Source: Lytechinus variegatus
Taxonomy: Eukaryota > Echinodermata > Echinoidea > Temnopleuroida > Toxopneustidae
Length of the DNA: 64,000 nucleotides
Assembly (NCBI RefSeq): GCF_018143015.1
Contig: NC_054751.1
Location: forward strand, 15,671,292-15,735,291
Reading direction: 5' to 3'
Part shown: positions 1 through 12,446 of the stretch, piece by piece
Layout of the letters: each line of letters opens with the position of its first letter
How positions within the stretch are numbered: position 1 is the stretch's first letter
The notes under the pieces: generated by a model
What the model was told of the DNA's origin: nothing
Databases searched by the model: none
The model's input: only the letters and a program-made list of their open reading frames with translations
Program-made: the position numbers and the translations under genes

Positions 1-2299
1 AATCTTCCAACTGAAAGATAAGGATTCCTGTAATTTCCCCAGATTTGAAGGATTTTACTTTATAAATGCTTCAGTTTTCAGACTAGAAAATGAGGAAGTC
101 ACAAACTACATGTACACTTTTCTCTCATGCACAGGTCAGCCAATAGCTATTCCCAATAGCCTACGGTGAAAAAAAGGGTTAAATTTACCTCAGATTCTTT
201 TGTATATTTGTACAATGTAGTTCCTTTCTCGAAATTCTAACTTTATTTGGATGAAAGTTTAAAAGTTCACAAGCTCTGTTATAACCATAACATACATATG
301 TATATTCATATGTATACTTCGACAAAATGAAAATTAAAGGAGAATGTTTTGGGTATAGTTTTTCATGTGTGACATCACAAAGTTGGATGCATTGCCAATT
401 TGAGGATCCTCATAGCACTGGTGATCTCGACGTTCAAATGCTCGTAACTTTCTTATATTGTTTGTCCAATTGTTCTCAAACTTTTATTGATCACATTCCA
501 CTCATAATTTTTTTTTACAAAAGCCTCATCCAAGGGATTCATTCTCTTTTAAATTTATTTTATCTTACACATAAATTCTAAATTTCCATTTATTCATTGA
601 TAGTAAAATATGTTAGTTACTTCTTTCTTTCCTTTTCAAAACAAGAACGTTGAAGTTTACTGAAGGTCTGTGTAAAAGGCTCTCTACAGGAACAGCAACA
701 GAACACCACACCCCATCCTGTGCTTGGTGACTCATACCACACTTCAACATTTTGAAGGTATGGCTTATAATCATTTGGTCTGCAAGCGGTTGGTCTAGAT
801 CTCAGATAGTCTACATGTAATACCACAAAGCCAAACCCCATCAGCATCAGTGGGGGCTGGAGATACTTGCCCCCATCCCCCCAAAATAAAAATCTGAAAA
901 AAGAGAGATTATTGGAAAAAGAGAAGGGTGAAATATGAGACTATTTTCTGAATATTATGTAAAAAATTCCAAATCTATCACAAAATTGCTTTTTTGTTAA
1001 TAAAAGTGTCAACATTTTTGCTCTTAACTTTTAAAACAGTTTGCCAATACATGTAAGCCATATCTGGCCCCCTCAAAAAAATTTGGCTCATTACATGTAA
1101 TCACTGATTGGCGTGAACTCACAACTGGGAGACAATTATTGTGGCCGAAACTTCTGAAAGACAAGGTTTTTTTTAATATATAAACAGGTGACCACTATGA
1201 CAGATTTGACATTCTCAAAAATAAATTTGTATCTTGCTTTATGACATTCAGGATGAATTATATCAATGCACAACTTCTTTTCATATTTTTGATAAATGCT
1301 AGCTTTATTCTTTTCAACGATCAGCTCAAAATGTGTGGGCCACTGGAACAGCGTTGTTACGGGAGCTTTTCCTTTGGATGCATGACAATGTACCTTCCTA
1401 TTTAATAAGGATTTGGCAGCTCTAAGCAGAACCAAGAACATTCAGGAATCACGGACATGAACGCATTGTGCCAAAAATAGAATGCTGAAAGAGGCTTCCA
1501 ACTGGCATTATGCTAACACTGAAATATAACCTCTACAGTCTTGATATCACCTTCACCTTCATGTAAATTTTGCACTGGTATGTAACTATATTTCCATGGA
1601 ATTCTACTAAATGTTCAGTTACATGAGATCACTTCAGAGAGTGTAAAATATGGGAGTCAATTGTATCACCAAATATCAAAATTAAGGGAAAGAATTTTTT
1701 GTGGGGCTATTTTCTTTATGTTTTAACTTTGAATTCGGAACTTACAATGCAATTTATATTCACATGGTAAGCAAGCAATTGGTTTGCTTTTCAGATGGTC
1801 CACCTGCAATAGTACACAGACTAATCCCATTTGGTCTACATGTACACATCACTTGGTCTATCAAAGCCATTTTGTAAAGACTATTTCCATAAAATTTCAT
1901 GCATGAGAAGTAGTTTTATTAACAAATATAGGAATCTTTAAAATTTTTATTGAGCCTTTGAATCCTACCGGTAATTTTCACAGAACCTGCTTTCCCATAT
2001 AATCTATATCTGTATTAAAGGCGCAGCTCTAAAAGCCTCAGTCTGATGCCTCAAAAAAGCATACCGCTTGCTTTATAATTCATCAGCCTTGATTAGGTTA
2101 CAAGCATATATTTCATTGATCTCTCAATTTAGTCTTTTGATCTCTCAGTAAACTTACAGCTGTCTTCAAGGTCCAAATGTGATCTCGCTGAAATTTTTGT
2201 TTAGACTTCAGAGATTTTCAGAGCCATTCCAGAGATGGGTCACAAATTTCAGTAATACTGGAAACTGCTGAAAAACCTTGCCAACTTTTAGTCTTTCAG
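1..2299. other. Non-coding stretch, probable PLEKHA1/2 intron
   Basis: No exon with recognisable protein similarity was found on either strand. Because the PH-domain exon at 3118-3258 reads leftwards and ends in a splice donor, this sequence is probably the intron that follows it. A few TTGGTCTA-type motifs at about 1795-1865 resemble the repeat described at 35852-36345. Otherwise it is AT-rich sequence with nothing I can name. Confidence 0.5.
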
Positions 2300-2301
2300 T
2301 A

Positions 2302-2736
2302 GGTGGTTTCAGACCGCCTCGAAGTTCCAGGTATTCTCTGATCGGGAAATTTATCCCGATCAGAAAATACCAGGTATTTTGGTAATGAAAGAAAATACCC
2401 GCTCAATAGTAGGTATTTTGCGAAATTACGAGAACTTTCGCAGGGATTTTTCCAAGGTCGCAGGTATTTTGGCAATGTGAAAGCAATTCACGGGAACTTT
2501 TAGCCTAGCGTGTCGTTGGGCGCGGGCGCCGTGGGTGGCTGCTGGGCTAGTGATTTTGAATCTCCCGCCTTGCCTGTTATCAGACCATACTGCGCATGCT
2601 CATAACTTCAGGAACTTATCCCGATGGGTATATTTCGGAGCAGTGTGAATGCAGGAATAATAAATATGTATTTTTTAGCCAAAATAGTTCTTGTAATTTA
2701 ACGGGATTCTTATGATCGAGGCGGTTTGAAACCACC
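2302..2736. mobile_element. Inverted-repeat miniature element flanked by TA
   Basis: The ends are inverted repeats: GGTGGTTTCAGACCGCCTCG on the left, and its reverse complement with one mismatch on the right. A TA dinucleotide sits immediately outside each end, which would fit a TA target duplication of the Tc1/mariner type. There is no transposase reading frame, so this is a non-autonomous (MITE-like) copy of about 435 bp. The interior has repeated CCAGGTATT/GGTATTT words and a GC-rich patch near 2515-2550. Family assignment is inference from the TA alone. Confidence 0.7.
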
Positions 2737-3117
2737 TAGTGATCTTTCAATGGTCTCCATTCTGTAGAATGGGGGCCGATACCCATGCACTTTATCACAC
2801 CTGCAATTACTGTATTTTTTATTTAGTTCCCCACAAGACTACAAACAGACATTAATGCAATCACTACTTGGTGTAGCGGTATGTGTAGTAACATATCAAC
2901 CCCCCCCCCCATCCTCTCTCAATACCCTTGTGTTAAAAAATCAGAATGTATATTTTTGTTTATTTTGTAGTTTCTTTGTTCTTAGTAAAATCATATACGT
3001 TTAGGATCAGCTTTTGTGAAGAACAATCATTTTTTTTAAATCAAACTAATTCCTTTTAAAATAAAAAAGTCTACTGTGTTATGAAATCCCCCACCAACCA
3101 GACAAACTTTGGCTTAC

Positions 3118-3258
3118 CGTAGGGTTATCCATATAACAGAGTATGCAGTCATCTTCCAGCGAAATGACAAAGTACCTCCGGAAGAAGCGCCCGCTCTCCT
3201 CATCCTGCTCAAAGTTCATGAAGCCACATATCCTTCCCTGGATGTCAAGGTACGGCAT
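3118..3258 (-). CDS. PLEKHA1/2-like: First coding exon of a PLEKHA1/2 (TAPP)-like PH-domain protein
   Basis: Read on the minus strand, the exon starts with ATG at 3258 and encodes 47 residues beginning MPYLDIQGRICGF, with RRYFVISLEDD and CYMDNPT further on. It is followed directly by a GTAAGC splice donor (3117-3112). A CCAG acceptor just upstream (3267-3270) leaves a short 5'UTR before the ATG. The order matches the amino terminus of TAPP1/TAPP2 (PLEKHA1/2): the tandem-PH adaptors start MPY.D.Q.RICGF, continue RRYF, and reach YMDNP in the first PH domain. In vertebrates these cytosolic adaptors bind PtdIns(3,4)P2 through the second PH domain. Only this exon lies in the window; later exons should lie to the left. 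I cannot separate PLEKHA1 from PLEKHA2, and an invertebrate may have a single pro-orthologue. Confidence 0.85.
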
Positions 3259-3270
3259 GGTGCCGTCTGG

Positions 3271-6200
3271 AGGCGATGAATGAAAGATAAAATAGAGAAA
3301 AGAAAGAAGAGAGAGCAATAAGTGTTTCATAAATTGTTTGAAGGACGTTCGGCACCCAGAAAAAATGGAAAATTGACAAGCAAAAAAAAAGTCATTACTC
3401 CAAAATGAAATGACGGGAAAGCATTTTTGTCTTAGTCTTCTTTTGTTACAATTTTACGGGGTGCATCTTCCACATATGGCAGCATGGATTGATCATCAAG
3501 ATCCACATTTCACGTCTTGCCAGCATATCGTTTTTTACTGATCTACCTGTTTTCCCCCTCCCCTGTTCCTAAGCTGTGGAACACAGCAATTGAAATTGCT
3601 CGATCTGTGACCATGACCCTCAAATATTTTCTATGGGGAAAAATGTTTATGCACGTGATACCACAAATTATCAAGCAATCAATCCACAACACAATGGTTT
3701 ATCTATTAACAAACAGTGTTCAGTGTTGGTGTTGTGTGCATGAAAAGGCTGCTGGACTGAGCTAGGTTCAGATGATCAATACCAATTGTGTTATTGATAG
3801 CTCATAACTTCACGCCACTGCGCTACTGATCTATTATCTAGACCTCTATCTGGGCTTATTTAGGCTTACACTTTTTCAGCCAGAATCAGCATTTTCATAC
3901 GTGATTAGTAAAAAAAGAGGTTGCGTCCAAGCTTACTCTCATTTAAACGCTTCAGGACACCAATCGTAAACTTACAAAGAGGTATGCTTCAAAACGTTGT
4001 TTGACCAGAATCAGGGTTTCTGAGGAGCGCAAAGTTTTTGATATCTCATCAAGTTCAAATCAAAAGAAGGCGTCTCTTGCATCTCTAGTACCCTTTAAAC
4101 TCAAATATTGACTTGCTGTGATTAAAAACAATTGTTTTCGAAAGAAATGAGCTACCCCAAAAATAGGAAAAGATTGGAGAATTTGAAATAATTCCACTTT
4201 CCGTGTGAAGCATGGAAGCTTAAAATGTTTTATAAAAATAGAGAACAGAAATTATACAATTATGAATATCTTGGTCACATCAGATTTGAGTGTAAAAAGT
4301 TTATCCATATTCAATTTTGTTAACTCAAGTCACAAAACAGAGTAGAAAATGGGTATACAAAAGAAAATAGGCCCTATTCCTTCCCGCGAGAGAGCTAGAA
4401 GAGAGACATTCCTTTCCCATGCTCGCAAAGCACGGAAACCTCTGTGACTTTATTTTGGTAGAAAAATTTTTTTCGCTCATATTAAGCGCCTCTTTTTTTA
4501 TCAAAAAGTTCTGTGATATTCAAATTTCATATCAATGACGTAAAACAAGACAGGAGATGTATGTGCAGTGATATAGAAAAAGTTTAATATCGTACACACT
4601 ATTGCAACTAGAACGGCACACATTTATTTCCTCCCCTTTGAGCAGACACTTTGCCAAAAAATACTTGCTGAAAAGCGGAAGAAAGAAGCATTTGGGGACT
4701 CGGGAGCGACGGTAATGTTTACCTGCTCTGAACAGAAGAGCCCAAATGTTGTATCAATGCAATATAAAAAAAATACCTTTCATACTCTTTACACCCATGT
4801 ATACTTATAATTTCTGGCAAGAATATATGATTCACACGGCTGGGAAGGGGGAAAACGGAATAGAAAACAGGTGTGGGACACAAAAGGGAATGGCAATTCT
4901 GATATTTTTTCCTGCGTCAAGCACGGAAGCAAATTTATAGCATGAAGAGAGAAGAATGTCTCATTTAGGTTGTTATTCTTTTGACAGAAAAAAGAAGGAA
5001 ACAACAAAAGCTATACCTTTCTTCCCTTTTTCTCCTTTTCCTTTTCTTTTTTTAGCGTTATTTTTTTTGGGGGGGGCGACTGCCCCCCTCCCCCCGGCTT
5101 CGCACCTGTGCATACATCCCAAAAATAGTCTTGAACGATATGGCGTGGCCCTGTCGTGTTTATGGATTTATCATAGAAATTTTTGAGGGGGCCATTAAGA
5201 TCCCCTGGGATTGTTAGGGTTAAGGTTTGCTATCTGATGTTTAAAGTACTTTTCTTCATCTTTACGAAGCATTAAGTTTCACCTCCTTTCGTGTGTACCT
5301 CAAGAGTATGATGTCAGTCAATTTCACAGTCTATTTGTAAAATATTATTGTGCTTGTGTAACACATCTATTTCATTCAAGTACTACTGTTACATGTACAT
5401 GTATGTATTTGAGCTCATTTTACATAGTGTTTCATTCCCTGACCAAAGAGTGAGCACAACACTGAACACTCAGATATGTTTGTTAAAATGAGAATATTCT
5501 GAATATGGATTGATGTGCACAACTGAACATTATTTATGATATTCATAATCAAGTTCCAAATTTTATTATTTGTTAAATAATAATTTTCATACTACTAATA
5601 CTAAATAGGTTCATTATTGCGGATTGAAATAATCTCTAGAGGGTATTCATTTGTCTCGCAATCTACTATGGTCAACAAGGAAATTCGTGATCACTCTCGC
5701 AAAAAGTGTTCACAGGCTTTCTAGGAAATTCGTGATCACTCTCGCAAAAAAAATTTCATCTATAAATTGTTCTTCTAAACTGCATTTTGTAACACTGCTT
5801 TATATCGATGCTACATACATGTACAGTATGTACATCATAACGAAGCGGTTCGAGGCTCAAGCCTATTGTATGTGCGGTGTATAAGAATGGATCAAGGGAT
5901 CTACACAAGATCGGTCTGGTAAAAAACACTCATTTTAAACCTTTTTTTAAACATATTTTTTGCACGTTCATACACATTAGGTGTATGAAGGTGTATAGAT
6001 AAATGAAATAATAGAAATTTAGGTGATTTCTATCTTTGTTTACAAATTACAACTGTCTCTTTTATGCATATGGGAGGGGGTTCAAGGCTACGTGATGAAA
6101 GAAAATGTCAAAATATTAAAAAATATCATCACAAAGTCCTCAAGGCTACGCCGTTACCAAGTTTTTGAAACATTGTAATTACACTGCTCCCAAATTCAAC

Positions 6201-6339
6201 TGATTCCTATCCCGTTCTCCGCTGATCTAGTAATGATCGGGACTGATCAAGGTATCACGATAGTGGATGGCCCCTTTTAATACTATTAACAAGTTAGTCT
6301 TCGTTTCAGCAGACAGCATTCTCAATTCTCAGTCACACC
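3271..6339. other. Non-coding stretch, probable upstream intron of the PLEKHA-like gene
   Basis: No supported exon. Repeat traces include a poly-G/C-rich patch at about 5070-5095. At about 5190-5225 there is a fragment resembling the right end of the TTAA-bounded element at 25830-26592 (GGCCATTAAGATCCCC, then TTAGGGTTAAG). The acceptor just upstream of the PLEKHA-like start codon implies at least one non-coding exon further right, but I could not locate it. Confidence 0.45.
5679..5752. repeat. Short tandem duplication, 45-bp period
   Basis: The words AGGAAATTCGTGATCACTCT and CGCAAAAA occur twice, 45 bp apart, in direct orientation. It includes the palindrome GTGATCAC. No function is evident. 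Confidence 0.7.
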
Positions 6340-6777
6340 TAGCCAGGTGGCTTCTTGAGAGTAAAAATCATTTACTGACGTAGGCTTACTCTCAATGAAG
6401 CCAGGTCTTCCTTCTCATTCACCTACAAGAGGATGCACGCGTCTGTAACGTTTGCGAAGAACAATAGGAAACAAGATGGCGGCGTAAACATCGGGCAAGT
6501 CTCTTCCATCTTTTCACATTATATTTTTCATTTTTTTGATGAATTCTTGTTCGAAAATAACACCGAGAGCATAGAAATGTCGGAAATGAAGTTTTATTCC
6601 ATGTAGGCCTACATGATTTAGGGCTAGATCTTTCAAAAGGAAAGTAGAAATCTCGGGGTGAAAGTTTCAGGTTTTGGCGTCCTCTGTGTAGGTGAATGAG
6701 GAGGAAGACCTGGCTTCATTGAGAGTAAGCCTACGTCAGTACTAAATGATTTGTACTCTCAAGAAGCCGCCTGGCTA
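6340..6777. mobile_element. hAT-like miniature inverted-repeat element with 8-bp target duplication
   Basis: The terminal inverted repeats are about 88 bp long. The left end starts TAGCCAGGTGGCTTCTTGAG and the right end is its near-complement, ending GCCGCCTGGCTA. The 8-mer GTCACACC lies immediately outside both ends (6332-6339 and 6778-6785), a clean target-site duplication. The 438-bp element has no transposase frame. An 8-bp duplication is characteristic of hAT and P superfamilies; hAT is the likelier source, but the terminal bases alone do not prove it. A GATGGCGGCGTAAAC patch lies in the middle. It sits in the presumed PLEKHA-like 5' intron or intergenic space. Confidence 0.85.
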
Positions 6778-7730
6778 GTCACACCACAGCACTCAAGACT
6801 CAACTTCTCAAGTACAAGCAGTGCAGTAACCTGCCATAAAAAGTCCTATTATATTTTCCAAGGTAAATTCCAACATCAACTCCAGCCTCATTTCATGTAC
6901 AGTGTTGTGGCTGGTGAACGCCAACTTCTAAAAGTAAGCCCCAAATTTCAAAAAGGTCCTTGTTGTTGTTGAAATCATACACTGGAAATCCGACTTGGCT
7001 GCAGCGTGACCTACACAAACGTTGACATGTGATCCCCCCACAGCTCAGCGAGAGCGAGCGCCGTGTTCAGAGAGGCGATTTACTTCCTCCAACTCCAGCT
7101 CCAGAGTGATCCAGATTCTAACGTTGGAATGTAATTTATGGACCTTTTTTCCCAACCAAGATAAATAGAAAAATGCTGGTTACCTATTATATTAGCAAAC
7201 TATCCGTATAAAGATCCAGTTCACACAAATTAGGCAGATAGATGATGAAAATTTGTACGAGGAATTGAAAACGACAATTACATAGTTTGCCTTGACTTCT
7301 TTCAGCTAGCTCTCACGAGATCTTGTCGGTACCGGTTACTTCCGGGTTCATTTGCGTAGAACATTTTGGGCTTGAGCTTGACAGCAGCAGTTTCGTGCCA
7401 TGCTGGGTTGTGGTTGTAAACAAACGCATAGGCCTATATATGGTGGCGATGTGCCCACCAGCCCCCCCCCCCACCCACCTTCAATTTCGATTACTATTGT
7501 TTTTAATATTAGCCTATGGAAGAGGGATGTCTTTTCTTTTATTAGATAATCCGAAAATATCACGAAAATCGTCACGCATGGTCTCATCATTCAGAGTAAT
7601 AGGAGAGCAATTATACTTATATAGGCCTATATAAAATTATGGATAAAAATAATAGGCCTTATATCTCTTTTTGCTTTCGTTGTATGTTTCATACGAAACT
7701 TAAATTAACAAAATAGATATTCAAAAAGAT

Positions 7731-9434
7731 ATTCAAAAATATCGAAAGTTGAGTATACTCATCATCGAGATACATCTCCATACCACCAACGATTTTATTT
7801 CTGTCCTCGAGCAAGGCCAACAAAGACTTATTTCTAGTGACATTTCGTTGGTCGATTTGGGGTATAGGTTTCGCCGGAGGTTTCGTTGGTGAAAAGAAAA
7901 AATCCTGTCATTTCCGTTTCATTGATCATTACAAAACTGTATTAATAGAAAAGACTGCACTGCATCAGTTGTGAATCTTTCTGTTTATAACAATCAACGC
8001 GGGAAATGAACTCAACCTTCTTTTGTGTCAAGTTTATTGGGTTAAGATTTCAACAATCACTTCTCTATTGAGTCGTGGCCACTTTGAACTTTTTTTTTTC
8101 CTTTATATTTTTTGTACACAATTGCCCATAACGCGAACTTCTGCCCAAATAGGCCTAAGATCATTGCATGTTTTGTCATCATTTTTATATCGCGTTAATT
8201 TCTCTTTATACTCAGATAACACGTAATGCTCACAATGTCTCAGAAATACTTTTTACATAATGCTTTGATATTTGCAGCATCAATATTCCTATGTAACATT
8301 TTAGTCAAACAGATTTAAAATGTCAGCTATAATCGTCTAATTTTGATGAAATATTGTAATAGCGTTTCCAGGAAAGTAAAGAAATTCTCCGTAACTTTTT
8401 AGATAGAATTTTTATTGCTAAACGTATTAAAAAGAATTCAGTTCAAATTGCTTTATTTAAAGGTCAAGTCCACCTCAGAAAAATGTTGATTTGAATCAAT
8501 AGAGAAAAATCAGACGAGCACAATGCTTAAAATTTCATCAAAATCGGATGTAAAATAAGAAAGCTATGACATTTCAAAGTTTTGCTTATTTTCAACAAAA
8601 TAGTTACATGAACGAGCCAGTTTCATCTAAATGAGAGAGTCGATGATGTCACTCACTCACTATTTCTTTTGTTTTTTATTGTTTGAATTATACAATATTT
8701 CACTTTTTACGAATTTGACGATTAGGACCTCCTTGCCTGAAGCACAAAATGTTAAATTAATGGAATTCCACGTGTTCAGGGAGGAATGAAATTTTATTTC
8801 ACATGACAATGACGAGAAAATACAAATATTTCATATTTCATATAATAAAATACAAAAGAAATAGTGAGTGAGTGATGTCATCAATTCCCTCATTTGGATG
8901 TAACTGGCTCGTTCATATAACTATTTTGTTGAAAATAAGCGAAACTTTAAAATGCCATAACTTTCTTATTTTACATCCGATTTTGATGAAATTTTCAGTG
9001 TTATGCTTGTTGAATTTTTCTCTTTTTATTCAAATCAAGTTTTTGTTGGGGTGGACTTGTCCTTTAATTTTCAGCAGAACAAAATGAAATAGTAGCATAC
9101 TTGTATAATGTAATTTGCAGATAAATTTATTAAAGCGGTGCAAAAATGATCAAAAATTATATTTTCCCATTAGTAAACATAAACATAAACCTTATAGAGA
9201 TCTGATGAGAAAATGGAGGATGGTCCACTAAAAAAGCATCTATAGGCCTACTTTTACTTCTTGCTTGTTATCATTTTTGTATCATGTTTTCACAAAAATC
9301 TTTATGTCACACAACATTAGCTAATCATAATATTATAGGCCAACTAGCTGGTTCGCCTTGCTCGAGGACAGAAATAAAATCGTTGGTGGTATGTATCTCG
9401 ATGATGTATACTCAACTTTCGATATTTTTGAATA
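7731..9434. mobile_element. Inverted-repeat pair enclosing a nested TTAA element
   Basis: An 80-bp arm at about 7731-7817 (ATATCGAAAGTTGAGTATAC through to CTCGAGCAAGGC) recurs as its reverse complement at about 9355-9434. The two arms enclose about 1.5 kb, and the palindromic TTAA element at 8457-9067 lies inside. The simplest reading is an older foldback element later hit by the TTAA element. No coding frame and no clear target duplication are visible. Confidence 0.65.
8457..9067. mobile_element. TTAA-bounded hairpin element, copy 1
   Basis: Nearly the whole 611 bp is an imperfect palindrome. It begins TTAAAGGTCAAGTCCACC and ends GGTGGACTTGTCCTTTAA, and the two halves share inverted words such as AAATTTCATCAAAATCGGAT and CTCACTATTTCTTTTGT. 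Related copies lie at 13037-13651 and 32596-33184, with a half copy at 17764-17867. TTAA at both ends of every complete copy suggests the TTAA duplication used by piggyBac and Kolobok elements. It has no coding capacity. Confidence 0.85.
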
Positions 9435-9511
9435 GCGCCATCTTCAAAGGAAATTCAGCAACAAAACCCTTTTTTTGTCAACATGCGTATGAAAGGAAAA
9501 TTTGGTTACAC

Positions 9512-10009
9512 TTCGTAATTCCGAAGCTTCGTAATTCCGAAGGTTCTTTATTCCGAAGGTTCGTAATTCCGAAACACGTAAATTGCCTATACCTCGATGT
9601 TCGTTAATCCGAAAACGAAAAAGGGTTCGTTAATCCGAACATTTGTGGCGTAATTCCGACGGTTCGTTATTCCGAAGGTTCGATAATCCGAAAACGAAAT
9701 AAGGTTCGTTGTTCCGAAGGTTCGTTAATCCGAAAACGAAATAAGGTTCGTTGTTCCGAAGGTTCGTTAATCCGAAAACGAAATAAGGTTCGTTGTTCCG
9801 AAGGTTCGTTTATCCGAAAACGAAATAGGGTTCGTTGTTCCGAAGGTTCGTTGATCCGAAAACGAAATAAGGTTCGTTTTTCCGAAGGTTCGTTAATCCG
9901 AAAGCGAAATAAGGTTCGTTGATCCGAAAACGAAATAAGGTTCGTTAATCCGAAAACGAAATAAGGTTCGTTAATCCGAAAACAAAATAAGGTTCGTTAA
10001 TACGAAAAA
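9512..10009 (+). repeat. Left tandem array of the foldback element
   Basis: More than fifteen units of a 16-bp core (GGTTCGTAATTCCGAA) and a longer 26-bp form that adds AACGAAATAA. Units diverge mainly by TTAATCCG, TTGTTCCG, TTTATCCG and TTGATCCG variants. The array ends where the sequence becomes GAAAAATGAAAAGCG. Confidence 0.85.
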
Positions 10010-11794
10010 TGAAAAGCGAGAAAGCAGAGGCAGAGGCAAGGGAAGGGGGGGCGGGGGACACTGTTGCCGTTCAATTATTATGAGGATGGGAAGGAAAGGG
10101 CGGCCGAACGAATTTTCGTTGGGGGTAAAGCCAAAAAATGAAACTCATACGTCAAAATGGGCACTTTGGTGATATTTTCACCTTAAGATTATCATCTGCT
10201 GTGTTTGATAGTAGAGAAAAACTATGTTGAAGTGACTTCTTATTATGGCAAAATGAGGCTTTATTTTTCGGGAGAGAGTATAATGAGCGAGCGGCTTGGT
10301 AAAACAAATTCAAAGGTGAAGTTGTAAAACGTTTTGGGGGTCAATTATTCTTAAAATGGCAATATTGCGAGGTGTTGTGAGCGTGAATCACAAGCTAAAA
10401 CTTTAGGGTATTTTAATAAAAAAAGAAAATAAGTTTTTAAAAATCCGAGCAGATTTCTGCTGTCATTAAAAAGATGTGCATCTAACTAAAGAATTAACAC
10501 GAGCGCAAAACGCGAGCTTAAACATACTGACCAGAAAAGGAACCTGTTTAAGAAAGCATTTAGTGACCTCTTTAGGGTGCATATTTCACCAATCGAATGA
10601 GAGTGCGAAGCGCAAGCTGAAAATTTGCAATATTCCAGCCTGAAAAATTAACTTAACTTGTATACTTTAAAAAGAGTATTTCATTTCGAAAAAACATGAA
10701 AAACGGCATATTTATTTTTGAAAAGGGAACTTTCCCATTTTGGAAAATATTAATTTCCCTGTTTTTTATTTCATTTTTGGGGTGCAACTGCCCCCTGCCT
10801 CCCTCCCGGCGGATCCAACTTTCGTCAAATAGGGGGGGGGAATTTTTTTTCATCCATATTTTCCTCGATCGGCAGCTTAAAGTTGATTTTTGTTTGTTTC
10901 TTTGAAAGGGTAGTCCTAACAGTCAATAATTAGCTTTATACTTATACAGTGAAGTAAATATGTAATAACATGATAAACCCTTTTTAAATAATGCGAGCTA
11001 TATATTTTTTTTAATATGATGGGCAATATGTTTGTGATCTTTAAAACGAGATGCCTATGTAACAAAATTTAGATAATAACTGCGAGCAAGAAGCGCGAAC
11101 AGAAATTTTAAATATATAACCTCAGACCTGATCTAAAGGGGACATTTTAAGAACTTTTTGCAGTTAGCCATGAAGACGATGCGTGTTTCAACCAATGGCG
11201 GCGGAACGTATTTTCCTATTTTTTTTTTTTTTTTGGGGGGGGGGGCAAAGCAAAAAAGGGGCCAATAGGGGCAAATTGGTGCAAACGGATATTCAACATG
11301 AGATTATCACCTGTTTAAACAGGTTGTGTGTTTTGTAGTAATTAAATTGAGCAAATTTTTTAAAGTGATCACTAAAGTTATACATTTACGTTTCATTTCT
11401 GCGAGCGTGGCGAGCAAGCGGTTTGGGGGAAAAAATCAAATCTGAAGATGTAAAATTCGCCTTTTTGAGCAATTACTGTTAAAAGGGCATCCTTGTGAGA
11501 TGTTGCGAGCGAATCACGTGCTCAAACTTTTGGAAATCTCATGTATTCCTAGAATGATAATAATGATAATATTGATATAGATATCATTTACCCAGGGAAG
11601 CCACTTCAGGTCTGAAAACTGTTCTCCCAGCCATTATTATTAGCACTTTTACTAGAATGCTTAGAATGTCCAGTTTTCAGGTTGGAATATCACAAATTTT
11701 AAGCTTGCGGTTCGCGCTCTCATTATTTAGTTCGTGAGATATATATTCTATTCATGAGTCACTAAATGCAGTCCTTAAAAGATTACTTTCTGAA

Positions 11795-11952
11795 GCCTGT
11801 TGCATAAAACTTTTTACCTGAGAAAACTCTGGTAAAAACTGAAAACTAAGGTTAGTCTGATTTCCGCCACTGCATGACTTTAGCACAGGGCAAAAACTCC
11901 TGTAAAAACAACCTGAGTTTTTTCAAGTAAAAAGTTTTGTGCAACGGGCCCC
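11795..11952. mobile_element. Short inverted-repeat element inside the foldback unit
   Basis: The left end is GCCTGTTGCATAAAACTTTT and the right end is its inverse, AAAAGTTTTGTGCAACGGGC. Imperfect pairing continues inwards (ACCTGAGAAAACT against AACCTGAGTTTTTTCAAG). About 158 bp, non-coding, MITE-like. It lies in the interior of the 9512-12853 element, so it probably inserted later. Confidence 0.6.
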
Positions 11953-12446
11953 AGGTCAGTATATAAATATATTACAGCTTGCCCTCGCATTAATTCTTTA
12001 GAAAGATACACATCTTTCTCACGATTACAAAAAATGCTCTGAATGCTCACTTCACGTCTTGTTACATGAAATGTCTACTAGTTTGAGCTTGCAATTCGCG
12101 CTTTCAACATCTCACAAGGATCATTATTAGTATTATTTTTTATTTTATTACCAGCAGAAGCTGTTATTAAAAATGACATCCCCTCCAATACAAATCCTAT
12201 TATCTAGAGGTTACTCGCACGCGACCAACATACTTGACCCCCTGCATCTTTAAACCATTTGCTTAGGCAGCAATTGCTCAGATAAAATCGAAATTAGCCT
12301 ATGCTTGATCAGGGCGCCTATATTCTTAATGAAATACATGCTTTTGGCCACAACGCACACATGTATCATCGATCGTTATTACTATCATTGCATAATATCG
12401 TGTAATCTTGTAATGACAACATCATTTTTGTTACCAAAATGAATAA

